A DNA stretch of 64,000 nt, from positions 124,001 to 188,000 of the forward strand of contig NZ_JABBEA010000003.1 of assembly GCF_012912005.1 (NCBI RefSeq). The letters are read 5' to 3'. Both the position numbers and the translations under genes were made by a program. Of this stretch, positions 48,725-57,166 are shown piece after piece. Positions within the stretch are counted from its first letter, which is position 1, and each line of letters opens with the position of its first letter. The DNA is from Paenibacillus sp. SZ31. GTDB taxonomy: Bacteria > Bacillota > Bacilli > Paenibacillales > Paenibacillaceae. Below the pieces are notes generated by a model. It ran no database searches and was not told where the DNA came from. It worked only from the letters and a program-made list of their open reading frames with translations.

Positions 48725-49165
48725 TTGATATTCAACGTAATTTTAGGTGCAGGGTTAGCTCTATCTATATTACTTTCTGCACATCCATCTAGTGCTATTG
48801 AATTAGAGGATAGAGTGCAAGATGCTCTTACCACCTCTCCAATCACTATGGATCCGATTGTTACTCCAATGGATATACAGCTTATCAGACCATTCAATTA
48901 CAGCAGTTACAATGCATACGAAAAATCCTTCACATTGGATCCTGACAATGGAGAGACTTCTAATCTTTGGATTAACAATACTAGTACGGATACTGTTTAT
49001 GCCAAAATTACCGTGGGCAGTCTCTCCCCAATTGACATTCCAATCAAGAGAGGGACTCAAAAAACAACAAGAATAGGTGTCATAGGAACAACAAACGTCA
49101 AAGTTTATATCTATAGTTCAACAGGTCATAAAATGGATGTGAATATCAGTGCCCGACAATTTTAA
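48725..49165 (+). CDS. Hypothetical secreted protein, 146 aa
   Basis: Not recognised. The start is TTG eight bases after a perfect AAGGAGG. Residues 1-24 look like a signal peptide (hydrophobic core then AHPSSA). The mature part is Thr/Ile-rich and probably all-beta (LWINNTSTDTVYAKITVGS, NVKVYIYSSTGHKMDVNISARQF), without Cys. A strong terminator follows. Codon use is AT-rich compared with the surrounding conserved genes. A role at the cell surface or in the medium is inferred only from the signal peptide. Confidence 0.65.
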   Translation: MIFNVILGAGLALSILLSAHPSSAIELEDRVQDALTTSPITMDPIVTPMDIQLIRPFNYSSYNAYEKSFTLDPDNGETSNLWINNTSTDTVYAKITVGSLSPIDIPIKRGTQKTTRIGVIGTTNVKVYIYSSTGHKMDVNISARQF

Positions 49166-49172
49166 TATAATA

Positions 49173-49220
49173 AATAGTGTAGCGGATATTTCTTAATGAA
49201 GTATCCTCTACACTATTTTT
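49173..49220 (+). terminator. Terminator after the secreted protein gene
   Basis: AATAGTGTAG..GGATA pairs with TATCC..CTACACTATT and is followed by TTTTTG on the plus strand. Confidence 0.85.
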
Positions 49221-49315
49221 GTTCCAGATTATATCGCAAGCAATATGAGTAGACTCAAAATATATAATTAAATAACTCCTAATGAAGTTTATATCATCTT
49301 CATTTCAACCCCGGC

Positions 49316-50383
49316 CTAACGCCGTTCCACCAGACGTGACGTCTGCTTCAAATCCTCAATCTGACCTGCGCCAATACCAAACATCACGGTACGAAGTTCA
49401 AACTCAACCTGTTCCAACCGCTCATTCAGCGCATCATCGGAAGCTACTGCGGATTCGAGCAGAGATCGACCAAAACCAGCCAGATCTGCCCCGAGCGCGA
49501 GGGCTTTAGCCGCATCCACGCCAGTGTGCAGTCCGCCGCTGCCGATCAGAGCACCAGTAGGGTTCAACGCTCGTACTTCCTGAATACACTCCGCTGTGGG
49601 AATGCCCCAGTCCGCAAAAGCTTCCGCTGCTACCCGGCGTACCGGGTTATTGTTGCGGTACTTCTCCACCTGTACCCAGCTTGTACCTCCAGCGCCAGCT
49701 ACATCGATAAACGCGACACCCGCTTCATATAGGCGTTGAGCCGTCACACCATCGATGCCAAAACCTACTTCTTTCACGCCAACAGGTACGTCTAGCTCGC
49801 GACACAAGTTCTCAATCCGCTGAAATAAGCCGCCGAAGTTGGTGTTGCCTTCCGGCTGGAAAACTTCCTGCAACGTGTTCAGATGAAGCACGAGCATGTC
49901 CGCACCCGCAATATCTACAGCACGCTGGAAATCAGCCGTGGTGAAGCCATAGTTCAGCTGCACCGCGCCCAGGTTGGCAATGACCGGAATGTCCGGTGCC
50001 CAGCGCCGCACATCGAAGGTACTTGCGAGTTCCGGCTGTTCCACGGCAGCCCGGATCGAACCTACGCCCAGCGCCCAGCCTCTGGCGTTTGCTACTCGTG
50101 CGAGGCGCTCATTGATGGCGCCCGTTGTTTTGCTTCCACCCGTCATCGAACTGATGAGCAAGGGTGTACGCACCCTTTTTCCAATAAAGGAAGTCTCCAG
50201 ATGCACCTCTTCAAAATCCAGCTCCGGCAGTGGGTGATGACGAAACGCATACCGCTCCATGCCGCTGGTTACCCCTTCTCCTGCCACATTCTCCTCAAGA
50301 CAGAGGCGCACGTGTTCCAGCTTCCGTTCTCCCGTAGCCACTTCGGGAAGCAGCCGTTCGCCGGCTCGCTCTTGTTCATTCAT
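49316..50383 (-). CDS. fni: Type 2 isopentenyl-diphosphate delta-isomerase
   Basis: FMN- and NADPH-dependent interconversion of IPP and DMAPP, feeding isoprenoid synthesis. The 355-residue TIM-barrel protein has [13 protein letters not shown] near 73, a [13 protein letters not shown] segment near 132, KEVGFGIDG near 200, [14 protein letters not shown] near 225 and [28 protein letters not shown] near 285-312 (FMN phosphate binding). The ATG follows AGGAGG at seven bases. It lies directly after the carotenoid operon on the same strand, separated by 325 bases, so it likely supplies precursors for it. Confidence 0.93.
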   Translation of the reverse strand: MNEQERAGERLLPEVATGERKLEHVRLCLEENVAGEGVTSGMERYAFRHHPLPELDFEEVHLETSFIGKRVRTPLLISSMTGGSKTTGAINERLARVANARGWALGVGSIRAAVEQPELASTFDVRRWAPDIPVIANLGAVQLNYGFTTADFQRAVDIAGADMLVLHLNTLQEVFQPEGNTNFGGLFQRIENLCRELDVPVGVKEVGFGIDGVTAQRLYEAGVAFIDVAGAGGTSWVQVEKYRNNNPVRRVAAEAFADWGIPTAECIQEVRALNPTGALIGSGGLHTGVDAAKALALGADLAGFGRSLLESAVASDDALNERLEQVEFELRTVMFGIGAGQIEDLKQTSRLVERR

Positions 50384-50708
50384 GATGAGACCTCCTATGT
50401 GAGAATCGTGCGGATCGACAGGATAACCTGCCTGTTCCTAGCTTCTATGTATATACGTCTTTTTCAAAAGACAAAAACATCAATTCTATTAGCATTACCA
50501 CTTAACTCTATCCAGTATAACGTTCCAAACCATCTATTGAAAGGATGCCCCGACACCAAATGTCTCACTTAAATCTCGGAGCACCACTATCTTATGCCTA
50601 ATCAAAAGCACGGATCATCCGTCGCACCTTCAAAGCTGGTTAGCACAGACGATGCACACGCATATGGATCAACACAACAGATTTCACTCCATCATCCTGC
50701 ACAACGAA
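50384..50708. other. Gap between crtP-like gene and fni
   Basis: About 325 bases. A small palindrome ACGGAT-G-ATCCGT followed by GCTTTT on the minus strand at 50604-50625 may be a weak terminator of the carotenoid operon. No CarH-type TACA repeats were found here, so fni may not share that control unless by read-through. Confidence 0.4.
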
Positions 50709-52190
50709 CTATATCAAAATTTCCGATGCCAACTGCTCACCAACAAGCTGTCCGGACAACGTCACAATCGGTGTGCCGCCTCCAGGATGCGTGGTTCCGC
50801 CAACGTACCAGAGTCCTTGGACATCTTTGCTTCGGTTGCCTGGTCGCATAAAGGTCTGTTTTACCGAATTGGAGGAGATGCCATAGATCGACCCTTGATG
50901 CGCCAAAGTATCCCGTTCGATATCTCGCGGCGTGTACCGGATCAGCACATCGGATTGGTTCAACCCGGTGATTCCCCGTCCTGCCAACTGTTCCAGTACA
51001 AACGCTCCATAACGTTCCGTCTGCTGCTCCCAATTCCATGAATCCGACAAGTAGGGGGCATTGACCAGAATGAATAGATTACTGGCTCCCGCCGGGGCCA
51101 TGCCTGCTTCCGAATAACCGGAGTAACAGATGTAGATCGTCGGATCGTCGGGCATTTTACGGTCGCGGAAAATATGGTCAAACTCCGGTTCATACCGTTC
51201 CGGGAAGAAAACCGTATGGTGCAGTAGTGCATCATATTGTCTTCGCACACCTGCCAGCGTCACAAATCCCGAAATGGATGGCTCATACTTCCGTATACGG
51301 GCATCGCTCATCTCTTTCCGATGTTCCGGTGCGAGCAGCAGTCGATTCACGCTAAGCACATCTCCATTGGCAACCACCCGATCGGCTTCCCGGAAGCCTT
51401 GATCCGTATCCACGCCTGCCACTTTGCCATTCCGAACAACAATCTGCCGGACCTCTGTGCCGGTAATGATCTGTACACCTTTTTCCCGAGCCAGCCGGGT
51501 CATTCCTTCGATCAGTTGATAGGTTCCGCCTTTGACCCCGTAGATGCCGACTTCTGCTTCCACATGACCCATCATTGCAAAGATGGAAGGCGATTGATAC
51601 GGCGATGATCCCACATAGGTCGCGTACCGTCCGAACATAGCGAGCGTATGCGGATGCTGGAAATACGAACGCAGCAACTTATCCAGCTTCACCGTTGGCC
51701 GCACGCGGAGCAGGCTGCGCAGCATCTGAAGATTGTATTTGTCAGAAGGAGACAGCAGCAACTTACCCAGAAAATGACGATTGGCTTCCGCATACAGTGC
51801 AGCAGACTCATCCATAAATGCATCATAACGAGCCGCATCCTCCGGACTGTACGCTGCGATCTGCTCCTTCATCCACCCGCGATTACCTGACAAATCTACC
51901 ACTGTGCCATCTGCGAATACATTACGCGTGCGCGGCTCTAATTCATATAACTGTACGTAATCTTCCATTGCTACTCCCGCATGGTCGAAGACCGAACGAA
52001 AGGTCGATGGCATCGTGATCGTGCTCGGTCCCCGGTCAAAATGATACCCGTCCCGTTCAATCTGCTGCAGCTTGCCACCTACATGTTGCTGCCGTTCCAG
52101 AATGGTCACCTGCACACCTTGTGAAGCCAGTCGTATCGCACACGACAGACCTCCGAATCCTGCACCGATTATAATGACGTTACCTCTCAA
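50709..52190 (-). CDS. crtP: Carotenoid oxidase/desaturase, CrtP-like
   Basis: FAD-dependent enzyme of the phytoene desaturase superfamily, 493 residues. The dinucleotide motif IIIGAGFGGLSCAIRLASQG opens the protein and the C-terminus has WYVGGTTHPGGGTPIVTLSGQ. It contains DGYHFDRGPSTITMP, TYVGSSPYQSPS and MPDDPTIYICYSG, a pattern I know from the 4,4'-diaponeurosporene oxidase CrtP of Staphylococcus rather than from CrtN. This suggests it oxidises a terminal methyl group of a C30 carotenoid. The start is TTG overlapping the stop of the glycosyltransferase gene (TTGA), so translation is coupled. Last gene of the operon. The precise oxidation product is inference. Confidence 0.8.
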   Translation of the reverse strand: MRGNVIIIGAGFGGLSCAIRLASQGVQVTILERQQHVGGKLQQIERDGYHFDRGPSTITMPSTFRSVFDHAGVAMEDYVQLYELEPRTRNVFADGTVVDLSGNRGWMKEQIAAYSPEDAARYDAFMDESAALYAEANRHFLGKLLLSPSDKYNLQMLRSLLRVRPTVKLDKLLRSYFQHPHTLAMFGRYATYVGSSPYQSPSIFAMMGHVEAEVGIYGVKGGTYQLIEGMTRLAREKGVQIITGTEVRQIVVRNGKVAGVDTDQGFREADRVVANGDVLSVNRLLLAPEHRKEMSDARIRKYEPSISGFVTLAGVRRQYDALLHHTVFFPERYEPEFDHIFRDRKMPDDPTIYICYSGYSEAGMAPAGASNLFILVNAPYLSDSWNWEQQTERYGAFVLEQLAGRGITGLNQSDVLIRYTPRDIERDTLAHQGSIYGISSNSVKQTFMRPGNRSKDVQGLWYVGGTTHPGGGTPIVTLSGQLVGEQLASEILI

Positions 52191-53335
52191 CTGTACCGCC
52201 TACCTTTCCATACATACCCCTTGCCCGAGCGGCCAGCCTGCCAGGAAGCAAGTCCGATGGCAATGACACAGGCCATGCTGACCGGTTGCAGAAGGGCAAG
52301 CCACCAGGGCTGTCCGCCAGCATGATCCGCTACTCTTTTCACAGCCATACCTAATAATGTTCCTAACAATCCATACAAAATGGACATCGAACTGCCCATC
52401 AGGAGTCCAATAATCAAGCCCAGCGGAGGCACAATATACATCAGTGTATACATCAGCATCGTACCCAGCAGCAGTACGTCTTTACGTCCCATACCTTCGT
52501 ACATGTTTTTCTTGTATCCATTCCATACTTCAGCACCGTTCTGATACATACGGGTATTTGTTACGTCATGCACATCGGTCAGCATTACCGGATGACCTGC
52601 ACGCTTGACTGCTTTAGCGAGACTCATATCATCCACCAGATGCGCCTGAATGGCAGCATGACCACCGGATGCTTCGTAACTGGAGCGATGAATCAGCAAA
52701 AAAGCCCCCGTAGCGGCCACAAACATCGGACTGGATGATCTGCGTATCATGAAAATGGGCAGATGACTGATGATGGTGAAGACCATCATCGGTACGACAA
52801 GCTTTTCCATCCACGTCTTCGTTACTTGATAAGGAAAACCGGTTACCAGCCCCCCGCTCTGCTCACACCCTGCTGCAAGAGTCTGCCGAATGGCACTTGG
52901 CTCGAGACGCACATCCGCATCCACAAACATAAACCATTCTCCCTTGGCCTCATGAACCAGCCTGTGACACGCATGGGATTTCCCCATCCAGCCCTCGGGA
53001 AGATCGACACCATGCAGCAGACGCACACGTGAATCCCGATCCACAATCGCTTGTACCATGGCCGCTGTCTCATCTTCAGAGCGATCATCCAGCACCAATA
53101 CTTCCATCCGGAATCCCGACGTATCGCTCGCGAGCACACTTTCCAGACATCCTTCGATATGTAGTCTTTCATTTCTGGCTGGAATCAGCACCGAGACCAG
53201 TAGGTCTGGTGGTTGTATTCGGTCTGCTCGGAATGAACGCACTTTGGGCAGACAGGAGACGTTCCATAGAGCGAACAGCAACTGTATGCCCAATATGCAG
53301 GTAAGCACAATCCAGAAGACTTCAGATGCATTCAT
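52187..53335 (-). CDS. crtQ: Family 2 glycosyltransferase, CrtQ-like
   Basis: Membrane-linked glycosyltransferase, 382 residues. An N-terminal membrane helix precedes the GT-A domain with VSVLIPARNERLHIEGCLES near 50, VLVLDDRSEDETA near 82 and the metal-binding FMFVDADVRLEPSA near 135; PEGWMGKSHACHRL near 113 is typical of the CrtQ group. Several membrane segments end the protein. In staphyloxanthin synthesis CrtQ glucosylates diaponeurosporenoate, and an acyltransferase then esterifies the sugar; both gene types are present here side by side. The ATG starts one base after the acyltransferase stop. Confidence 0.82.
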   Translation of the reverse strand: MNASEVFWIVLTCILGIQLLFALWNVSCLPKVRSFRADRIQPPDLLVSVLIPARNERLHIEGCLESVLASDTSGFRMEVLVLDDRSEDETAAMVQAIVDRDSRVRLLHGVDLPEGWMGKSHACHRLVHEAKGEWFMFVDADVRLEPSAIRQTLAAGCEQSGGLVTGFPYQVTKTWMEKLVVPMMVFTIISHLPIFMIRRSSSPMFVAATGAFLLIHRSSYEASGGHAAIQAHLVDDMSLAKAVKRAGHPVMLTDVHDVTNTRMYQNGAEVWNGYKKNMYEGMGRKDVLLLGTMLMYTLMYIVPPLGLIIGLLMGSSMSILYGLLGTLLGMAVKRVADHAGGQPWWLALLQPVSMACVIAIGLASWQAGRSGKGYVWKGRRYS

Positions 53336-53336
53336 G

Positions 53337-54098
53337 CTAACGGTTCACCCGCTTTCGTGCCGCATCGTATTTTTCACTTGTCGAACGTACATGACGAATC
53401 AACGGAAGCGCATCTGGCAAACTTCCCTGCCCCATCCGTATAAGCTCTGATCTATGATCGTCTAACTGCTGTTCCAGCACATGGCCGAGTCTGGCGGCAA
53501 TCTCTTCACTCTTCAACGCCTTCCAGTCTTCCATCACAGCCGGGCCCGCCTGCATCGATATTTCCGGTAGATCATGCTGGACCATCCCATGGCACAAGGT
53601 TACCGGTACGGCGATGGCATTCGGAGAACGACGAAGCAACAATCCGATGCCTGGACGGAACTGAATTGGTCTGGCCTCCTGATGCAATATTTCTCCTTGG
53701 GGAAAAATCCAGACCCTTTTACCTGAATCCAATAATTCACTGGTGTACTGTAGAGAGGTCCGAATACCGGACGCACTCTCCTTATTGATCGAATACGCAC
53801 CCAATTTACGAAAAAAAGCATATTGCTGAAGCTGTTGCTCCTCCATCATCACATAATGATCACCCCGCGATGTCTGCCTGGCCGCATGATAGAGCAGCAG
53901 ACCATCCCACCAGGAACTGTGATTCATGAAATAGATCACCGGACGGTTTGGATCAATCGGGGAGTTGTCCCGGATATCCACCTGGGGGTCCAATGACCCC
54001 GAAAGAGTGAAGGAGCGGAAGCGCCGACGCAGCAGATAATAGTGATTGTATAAGGAAAAAATCTGATTAAACGGTTTTGATTTTACGGCGCGAATCAT
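53337..54098 (-). CDS. PlsC-type acyltransferase
   Basis: Lysophospholipid acyltransferase-like enzyme of 253 residues. The catalytic HX4D motif is in MNHSSWWDG near 57 and the substrate-binding motif is VWIFPQGEIL near 132, a variant of FPEGT. In a carotenoid operon with a glycosyltransferase, it may add a fatty acyl group to the carotenoid sugar, a task performed by the unrelated CrtO in Staphylococcus; this is inference. The ATG at 54098, seven bases after AAGGGAGC, is preferred over 54134. It overlaps the upstream gene by 32 bases. Confidence 0.83.
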   Translation of the reverse strand: MIRAVKSKPFNQIFSLYNHYYLLRRRFRSFTLSGSLDPQVDIRDNSPIDPNRPVIYFMNHSSWWDGLLLYHAARQTSRGDHYVMMEEQQLQQYAFFRKLGAYSINKESASGIRTSLQYTSELLDSGKRVWIFPQGEILHQEARPIQFRPGIGLLLRRSPNAIAVPVTLCHGMVQHDLPEISMQAGPAVMEDWKALKSEEIAARLGHVLEQQLDDHRSELIRMGQGSLPDALPLIRHVRSTSEKYDAARKRVNR

Positions 54099-54834
54099 AG
54101 ATCCAGCTCCCTTCGGCAAGAAGCACACCAGCAATAGCGATGATAAAGCTACCTGTAATTCCTTCCTTTAGGGCAAGTAGACCGAACAGAAGAATAAACA
54201 GCTGGTACAACCATTTGGCACGTAGCAATGAGCTACGGTCATTAGGCATGGCCGGAAGGAAGAGGGATAAGAATGCGCCCATGATAAACCAGCTTATGTA
54301 ATTGGTCCACGGAACACCGTAGAAACCACCTGGAGCTTGCCACTCCCAGAATCCTCTCGCATGTGCAACAGGGTCGAGTACCAAATCGAGTACAATTGCC
54401 CAGAACCCGGTCTTCACTGCCCGAAGCAGTTTGCCAGTCCAAGTTGAACCGCCACCACTTAACAGCGCGGAGTTACCAACCACTGCGATCCAGGCGAAAC
54501 CCAGCGTAACTGGCACACTGAACAGATGAATCCCAAAGAAGTCCGAGTAAGCATACTCGCCAAAAGGCCAATGGGTATGAACCCCTACCCACTCCACGCC
54601 CATACCTCCCAGCCAGATGATCACAGAGGCTATCCAGAGTCCGGGTTTCAACCAGATGACTGACTGGTCGGACAGACCTGTCCGATTACGCCCTTGGTAG
54701 ATCAGATCCAGCACATACAATGCGTAGAAGATTAGAAATAAACCATTTGAAAAAGATAATACGTCAGGCACACCGATCGTCAGCATCAAGACGGCTCCAA
54801 TGACATACCACGCCCAGTAAAGCCACTGGACCAT
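54067..54834 (-). CDS. Carotenoid biosynthesis membrane protein (CruF-like, PF04240)
   Basis: A 255-residue protein with seven or so membrane segments and few charged residues. The pattern GMGVEWVGVHTHWPFGEYAYSDFFGIHLFSVPVTLGFAWIAVVG (read as short adjacent motifs near 85-125) and LVLDPVAHARGFWEW near 160 matches the DUF422/CruF family, whose members hydrate the 1,2 double bond of carotenoid end groups in other organisms. Its reaction on a C30 backbone is not known to me. The ATG overlaps the crtM stop (TGATG). Confidence 0.83.
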   Translation of the reverse strand: MVQWLYWAWYVIGAVLMLTIGVPDVLSFSNGLFLIFYALYVLDLIYQGRNRTGLSDQSVIWLKPGLWIASVIIWLGGMGVEWVGVHTHWPFGEYAYSDFFGIHLFSVPVTLGFAWIAVVGNSALLSGGGSTWTGKLLRAVKTGFWAIVLDLVLDPVAHARGFWEWQAPGGFYGVPWTNYISWFIMGAFLSLFLPAMPNDRSSLLRAKWLYQLFILLFGLLALKEGITGSFIIAIAGVLLAEGSWIYDSRRKIKTV

Positions 54835-55706
54835 CAGGATACCGCCGTTCGGGAAGCTTGGAAGGCCAGCATCGGGTAACGTTTCACAATCGCACCCAGC
54901 ATCTCCAGTTTCAATTCATCGCTAACATAGGCCCGCTTGGTATATACGTCATAGTCGTTGCGTTCAACCGCGTGTAGAATAGTGGAGTAAAAGGCTGCTG
55001 CCAGCTCGATCGAAAACGCACTTTCCGTTGGATACGTATCCAGACGATCCATGCCAATACGGAACCAGTTCAATGCTGCCGCTTTTAATTCGTGAACAAT
55101 GGCAATAAAGCGTTCGTCCACGATCCCGTCTTCGAAGTCCTGCTCGGTGTAACCATGCTTCTCCATGATCTCCAGCGGAACATACCGGCGCACTCTGGCC
55201 CGATCTTCACCAACATCCCGAATAATATTGACGATCTGCATCCCTTTACCCAAAGCAATCCCGTTCACGGCTACTTCCGCGCCGTTATCATCCCGCAATA
55301 CAGGCAACAACATCTCGCCTACGGTTCCCGCTACCAGATAACAATAATGCTCCAGTTCCTGCATCGTTGTATAATGCGTTACTTTAAGATCCGTGAGCTG
55401 CCCTTCCATCTGACGGAAAAATGGCCCCTTATCCAGATGAGGGAAACTGCTGAACAACCATCTCAGTGCTGGCCAGATAAAATGTCCTTCCGCGTCATCC
55501 AACTGATCAAACAAATCATGGATTTCGTGAATCGTATAGGGCGAATGTTCCGGCTCGTCTACACTGTCATCAATCATGCGGCAGAAGGCATAAATGACAT
55601 ATACCGCTTCCCGACGTGGACTAGGCAGCCCTCTAAAGGCCTGATAAAAAGAGGAAGAACCCTTTTGCATCAACTCTTCACACCTGCTCAAAATCGCTTC
55701 ATTCAT
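54834..55706 (-). CDS. crtM: Phytoene/squalene synthase family (dehydrosqualene synthase-like)
   Basis: Head-to-head prenyl diphosphate synthase that makes the carotenoid backbone. The first Asp-rich motif is VIYAFCRMIDDSVDEPE near 33-49 and the second is NIIRDVGEDRARVRRYVP near 160-177, both needed for Mg-diphosphate binding. The length of 290 residues fits CrtM/CrtB. The CrtN/CrtP/CrtQ-like partners suggest it condenses two farnesyl diphosphates to C30 dehydrosqualene, though C40 cannot be excluded by sequence alone. The ATG follows GGAGATGGG and overlaps the upstream stop (ATGA). Confidence 0.88.
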   Translation of the reverse strand: MNEAILSRCEELMQKGSSSFYQAFRGLPSPRREAVYVIYAFCRMIDDSVDEPEHSPYTIHEIHDLFDQLDDAEGHFIWPALRWLFSSFPHLDKGPFFRQMEGQLTDLKVTHYTTMQELEHYCYLVAGTVGEMLLPVLRDDNGAEVAVNGIALGKGMQIVNIIRDVGEDRARVRRYVPLEIMEKHGYTEQDFEDGIVDERFIAIVHELKAAALNWFRIGMDRLDTYPTESAFSIELAAAFYSTILHAVERNDYDVYTKRAYVSDELKLEMLGAIVKRYPMLAFQASRTAVS

Positions 55707-57166
55707 GTTCCCATCTCCTTCATGAGTTGATTGACGGCCATCCGTGCACTCTGCATCACAATCGGCACTCCGCCTCCAGGATGTACAGATGCTCCTGCGG
55801 CATATAATCCCTGTATATTGGGGAATGGTTTGGGTTGTGGTCGGTATACACCGGACTGGAACAATACTGGCGCAATACCGAAGCTTCCGCCCCCATAGAG
55901 CCCGTCTCGCTCTGCGTCAGCGGGTGTACGTACCTTTTTCCACTTGATCGCTGCACGAAGTCCCGGGAATCCCCGTTGCTCCGCTTCGTCCAGTACCCGT
56001 TCTGCCAATGCTTCGCTCTCCTGATCCCAGTCGACACCTTCGGCATCTGGTACGGGAATGAGGAAATACAATACACTCTGTCCTTGAGGCGCTGCAGTTT
56101 CATCCAATGCGACCGGATTAAATACGTAAAATGAGGACTTTGCCGGAATGCGTCGCTGATTAAAGACTTCCTGTAAACTACCTTCAAGACTCGGTGGCAG
56201 GAAGAACTGGTGTGTCGTAGCATCTTCCCAGGTTTTGTCCACGCCGACATAGAGCAATACACATCCGGAAGAGGGACGATACGGCTTTCTTTTCCGCGCT
56301 CCCTCTGGGGACTGACCAAGAAAACCCGAAAGATGGGGGAAATCTCCATTGTAGATAACTGCATCCACATTTTCTGCGCCTGCTGCCGTTTCTATACCTT
56401 CACACACACCATTTTTAATGGTGAGCCCTGTCACTTCCGAATTCAGCACGACACGTCCACCACGCGATATCAGTTCCTGTTCCAGAATGGCCGGCAATGC
56501 TGCATATCCGCCTTTGACCATCCAGATGCCATATTCATGCTCGGCGTAAGGCAAAAGAGAATAGATGCCTGGCGTCCCAAACGGTGATCCACCGATGTAT
56601 AGACTTTGCAGAGAGTACGCATCAAGTAATTCCTCGTGCTGAAAATAATCGCCTACCGCTTTCCGAACACTTTTGTGGGCACGCAATCTGCCCATGAGTG
56701 ACATGAGAGAAGGTGTGAAGAAATCCCTTTTGCGTGGAAAAGCCCTTTCCAGAAACGCGGCCCGTCCTGCCGGAAACAACGTGTCCATATCTTTCATGAA
56801 CCGTGTGAATCCCCGGCTCTCTCCCGGGAACAAACGTTCAATCTCCGACGTCTGCTCCTCACGTGAAGTCATCTTGGTCATGACACGACCACTGTGGTAG
56901 TGCACTCTGTATAACGGATCACAGCGAAGCAGCTCAATCTTCGAACGATCTACGCCTGCCTCCTCCATGATGCCAAGTAACATCTCAGGCAGAAGCACAA
57001 TGGTCGGCCCCTGATCGATCCGGTACTCCCCTTCCTGCTCATATCCAATGCGTCCGCCAACCCGGGAACCCCGTTCATACACGGTGACATCCCAACCCTG
57101 ACGATTCAACAACAGTGCCGAAGTGAGTCCACCAATCCCGGCGCCTACAATAGCGGCCCGCTTCAT
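55703..57166 (-). CDS. CrtN/CrtI-type carotenoid desaturase, second copy
   Basis: FAD enzyme of the phytoene desaturase superfamily, 487 residues. The N-terminal motif is AAIVGAGIGGLTSALLLNRQG with DQGPTIVLLPEML near 58, and the C-terminal motif is YAAGASVHPGGGVPIVMQSAR. It differs from the first-copy desaturase at 57163 and from the CrtP-like protein, so the operon has three distinct flavoenzymes. It could extend desaturation or act as a ketolase or oxidase. The ATG at 57166 lies five bases after GGAGGG and overlaps the upstream stop (ATGA); the longer frame to 57319 runs antiparallel to good coding sequence in another frame and is rejected. Confidence 0.87.
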   Translation of the reverse strand: MKRAAIVGAGIGGLTSALLLNRQGWDVTVYERGSRVGGRIGYEQEGEYRIDQGPTIVLLPEMLLGIMEEAGVDRSKIELLRCDPLYRVHYHSGRVMTKMTSREEQTSEIERLFPGESRGFTRFMKDMDTLFPAGRAAFLERAFPRKRDFFTPSLMSLMGRLRAHKSVRKAVGDYFQHEELLDAYSLQSLYIGGSPFGTPGIYSLLPYAEHEYGIWMVKGGYAALPAILEQELISRGGRVVLNSEVTGLTIKNGVCEGIETAAGAENVDAVIYNGDFPHLSGFLGQSPEGARKRKPYRPSSGCVLLYVGVDKTWEDATTHQFFLPPSLEGSLQEVFNQRRIPAKSSFYVFNPVALDETAAPQGQSVLYFLIPVPDAEGVDWDQESEALAERVLDEAEQRGFPGLRAAIKWKKVRTPADAERDGLYGGGSFGIAPVLFQSGVYRPQPKPFPNIQGLYAAGASVHPGGGVPIVMQSARMAVNQLMKEMGT

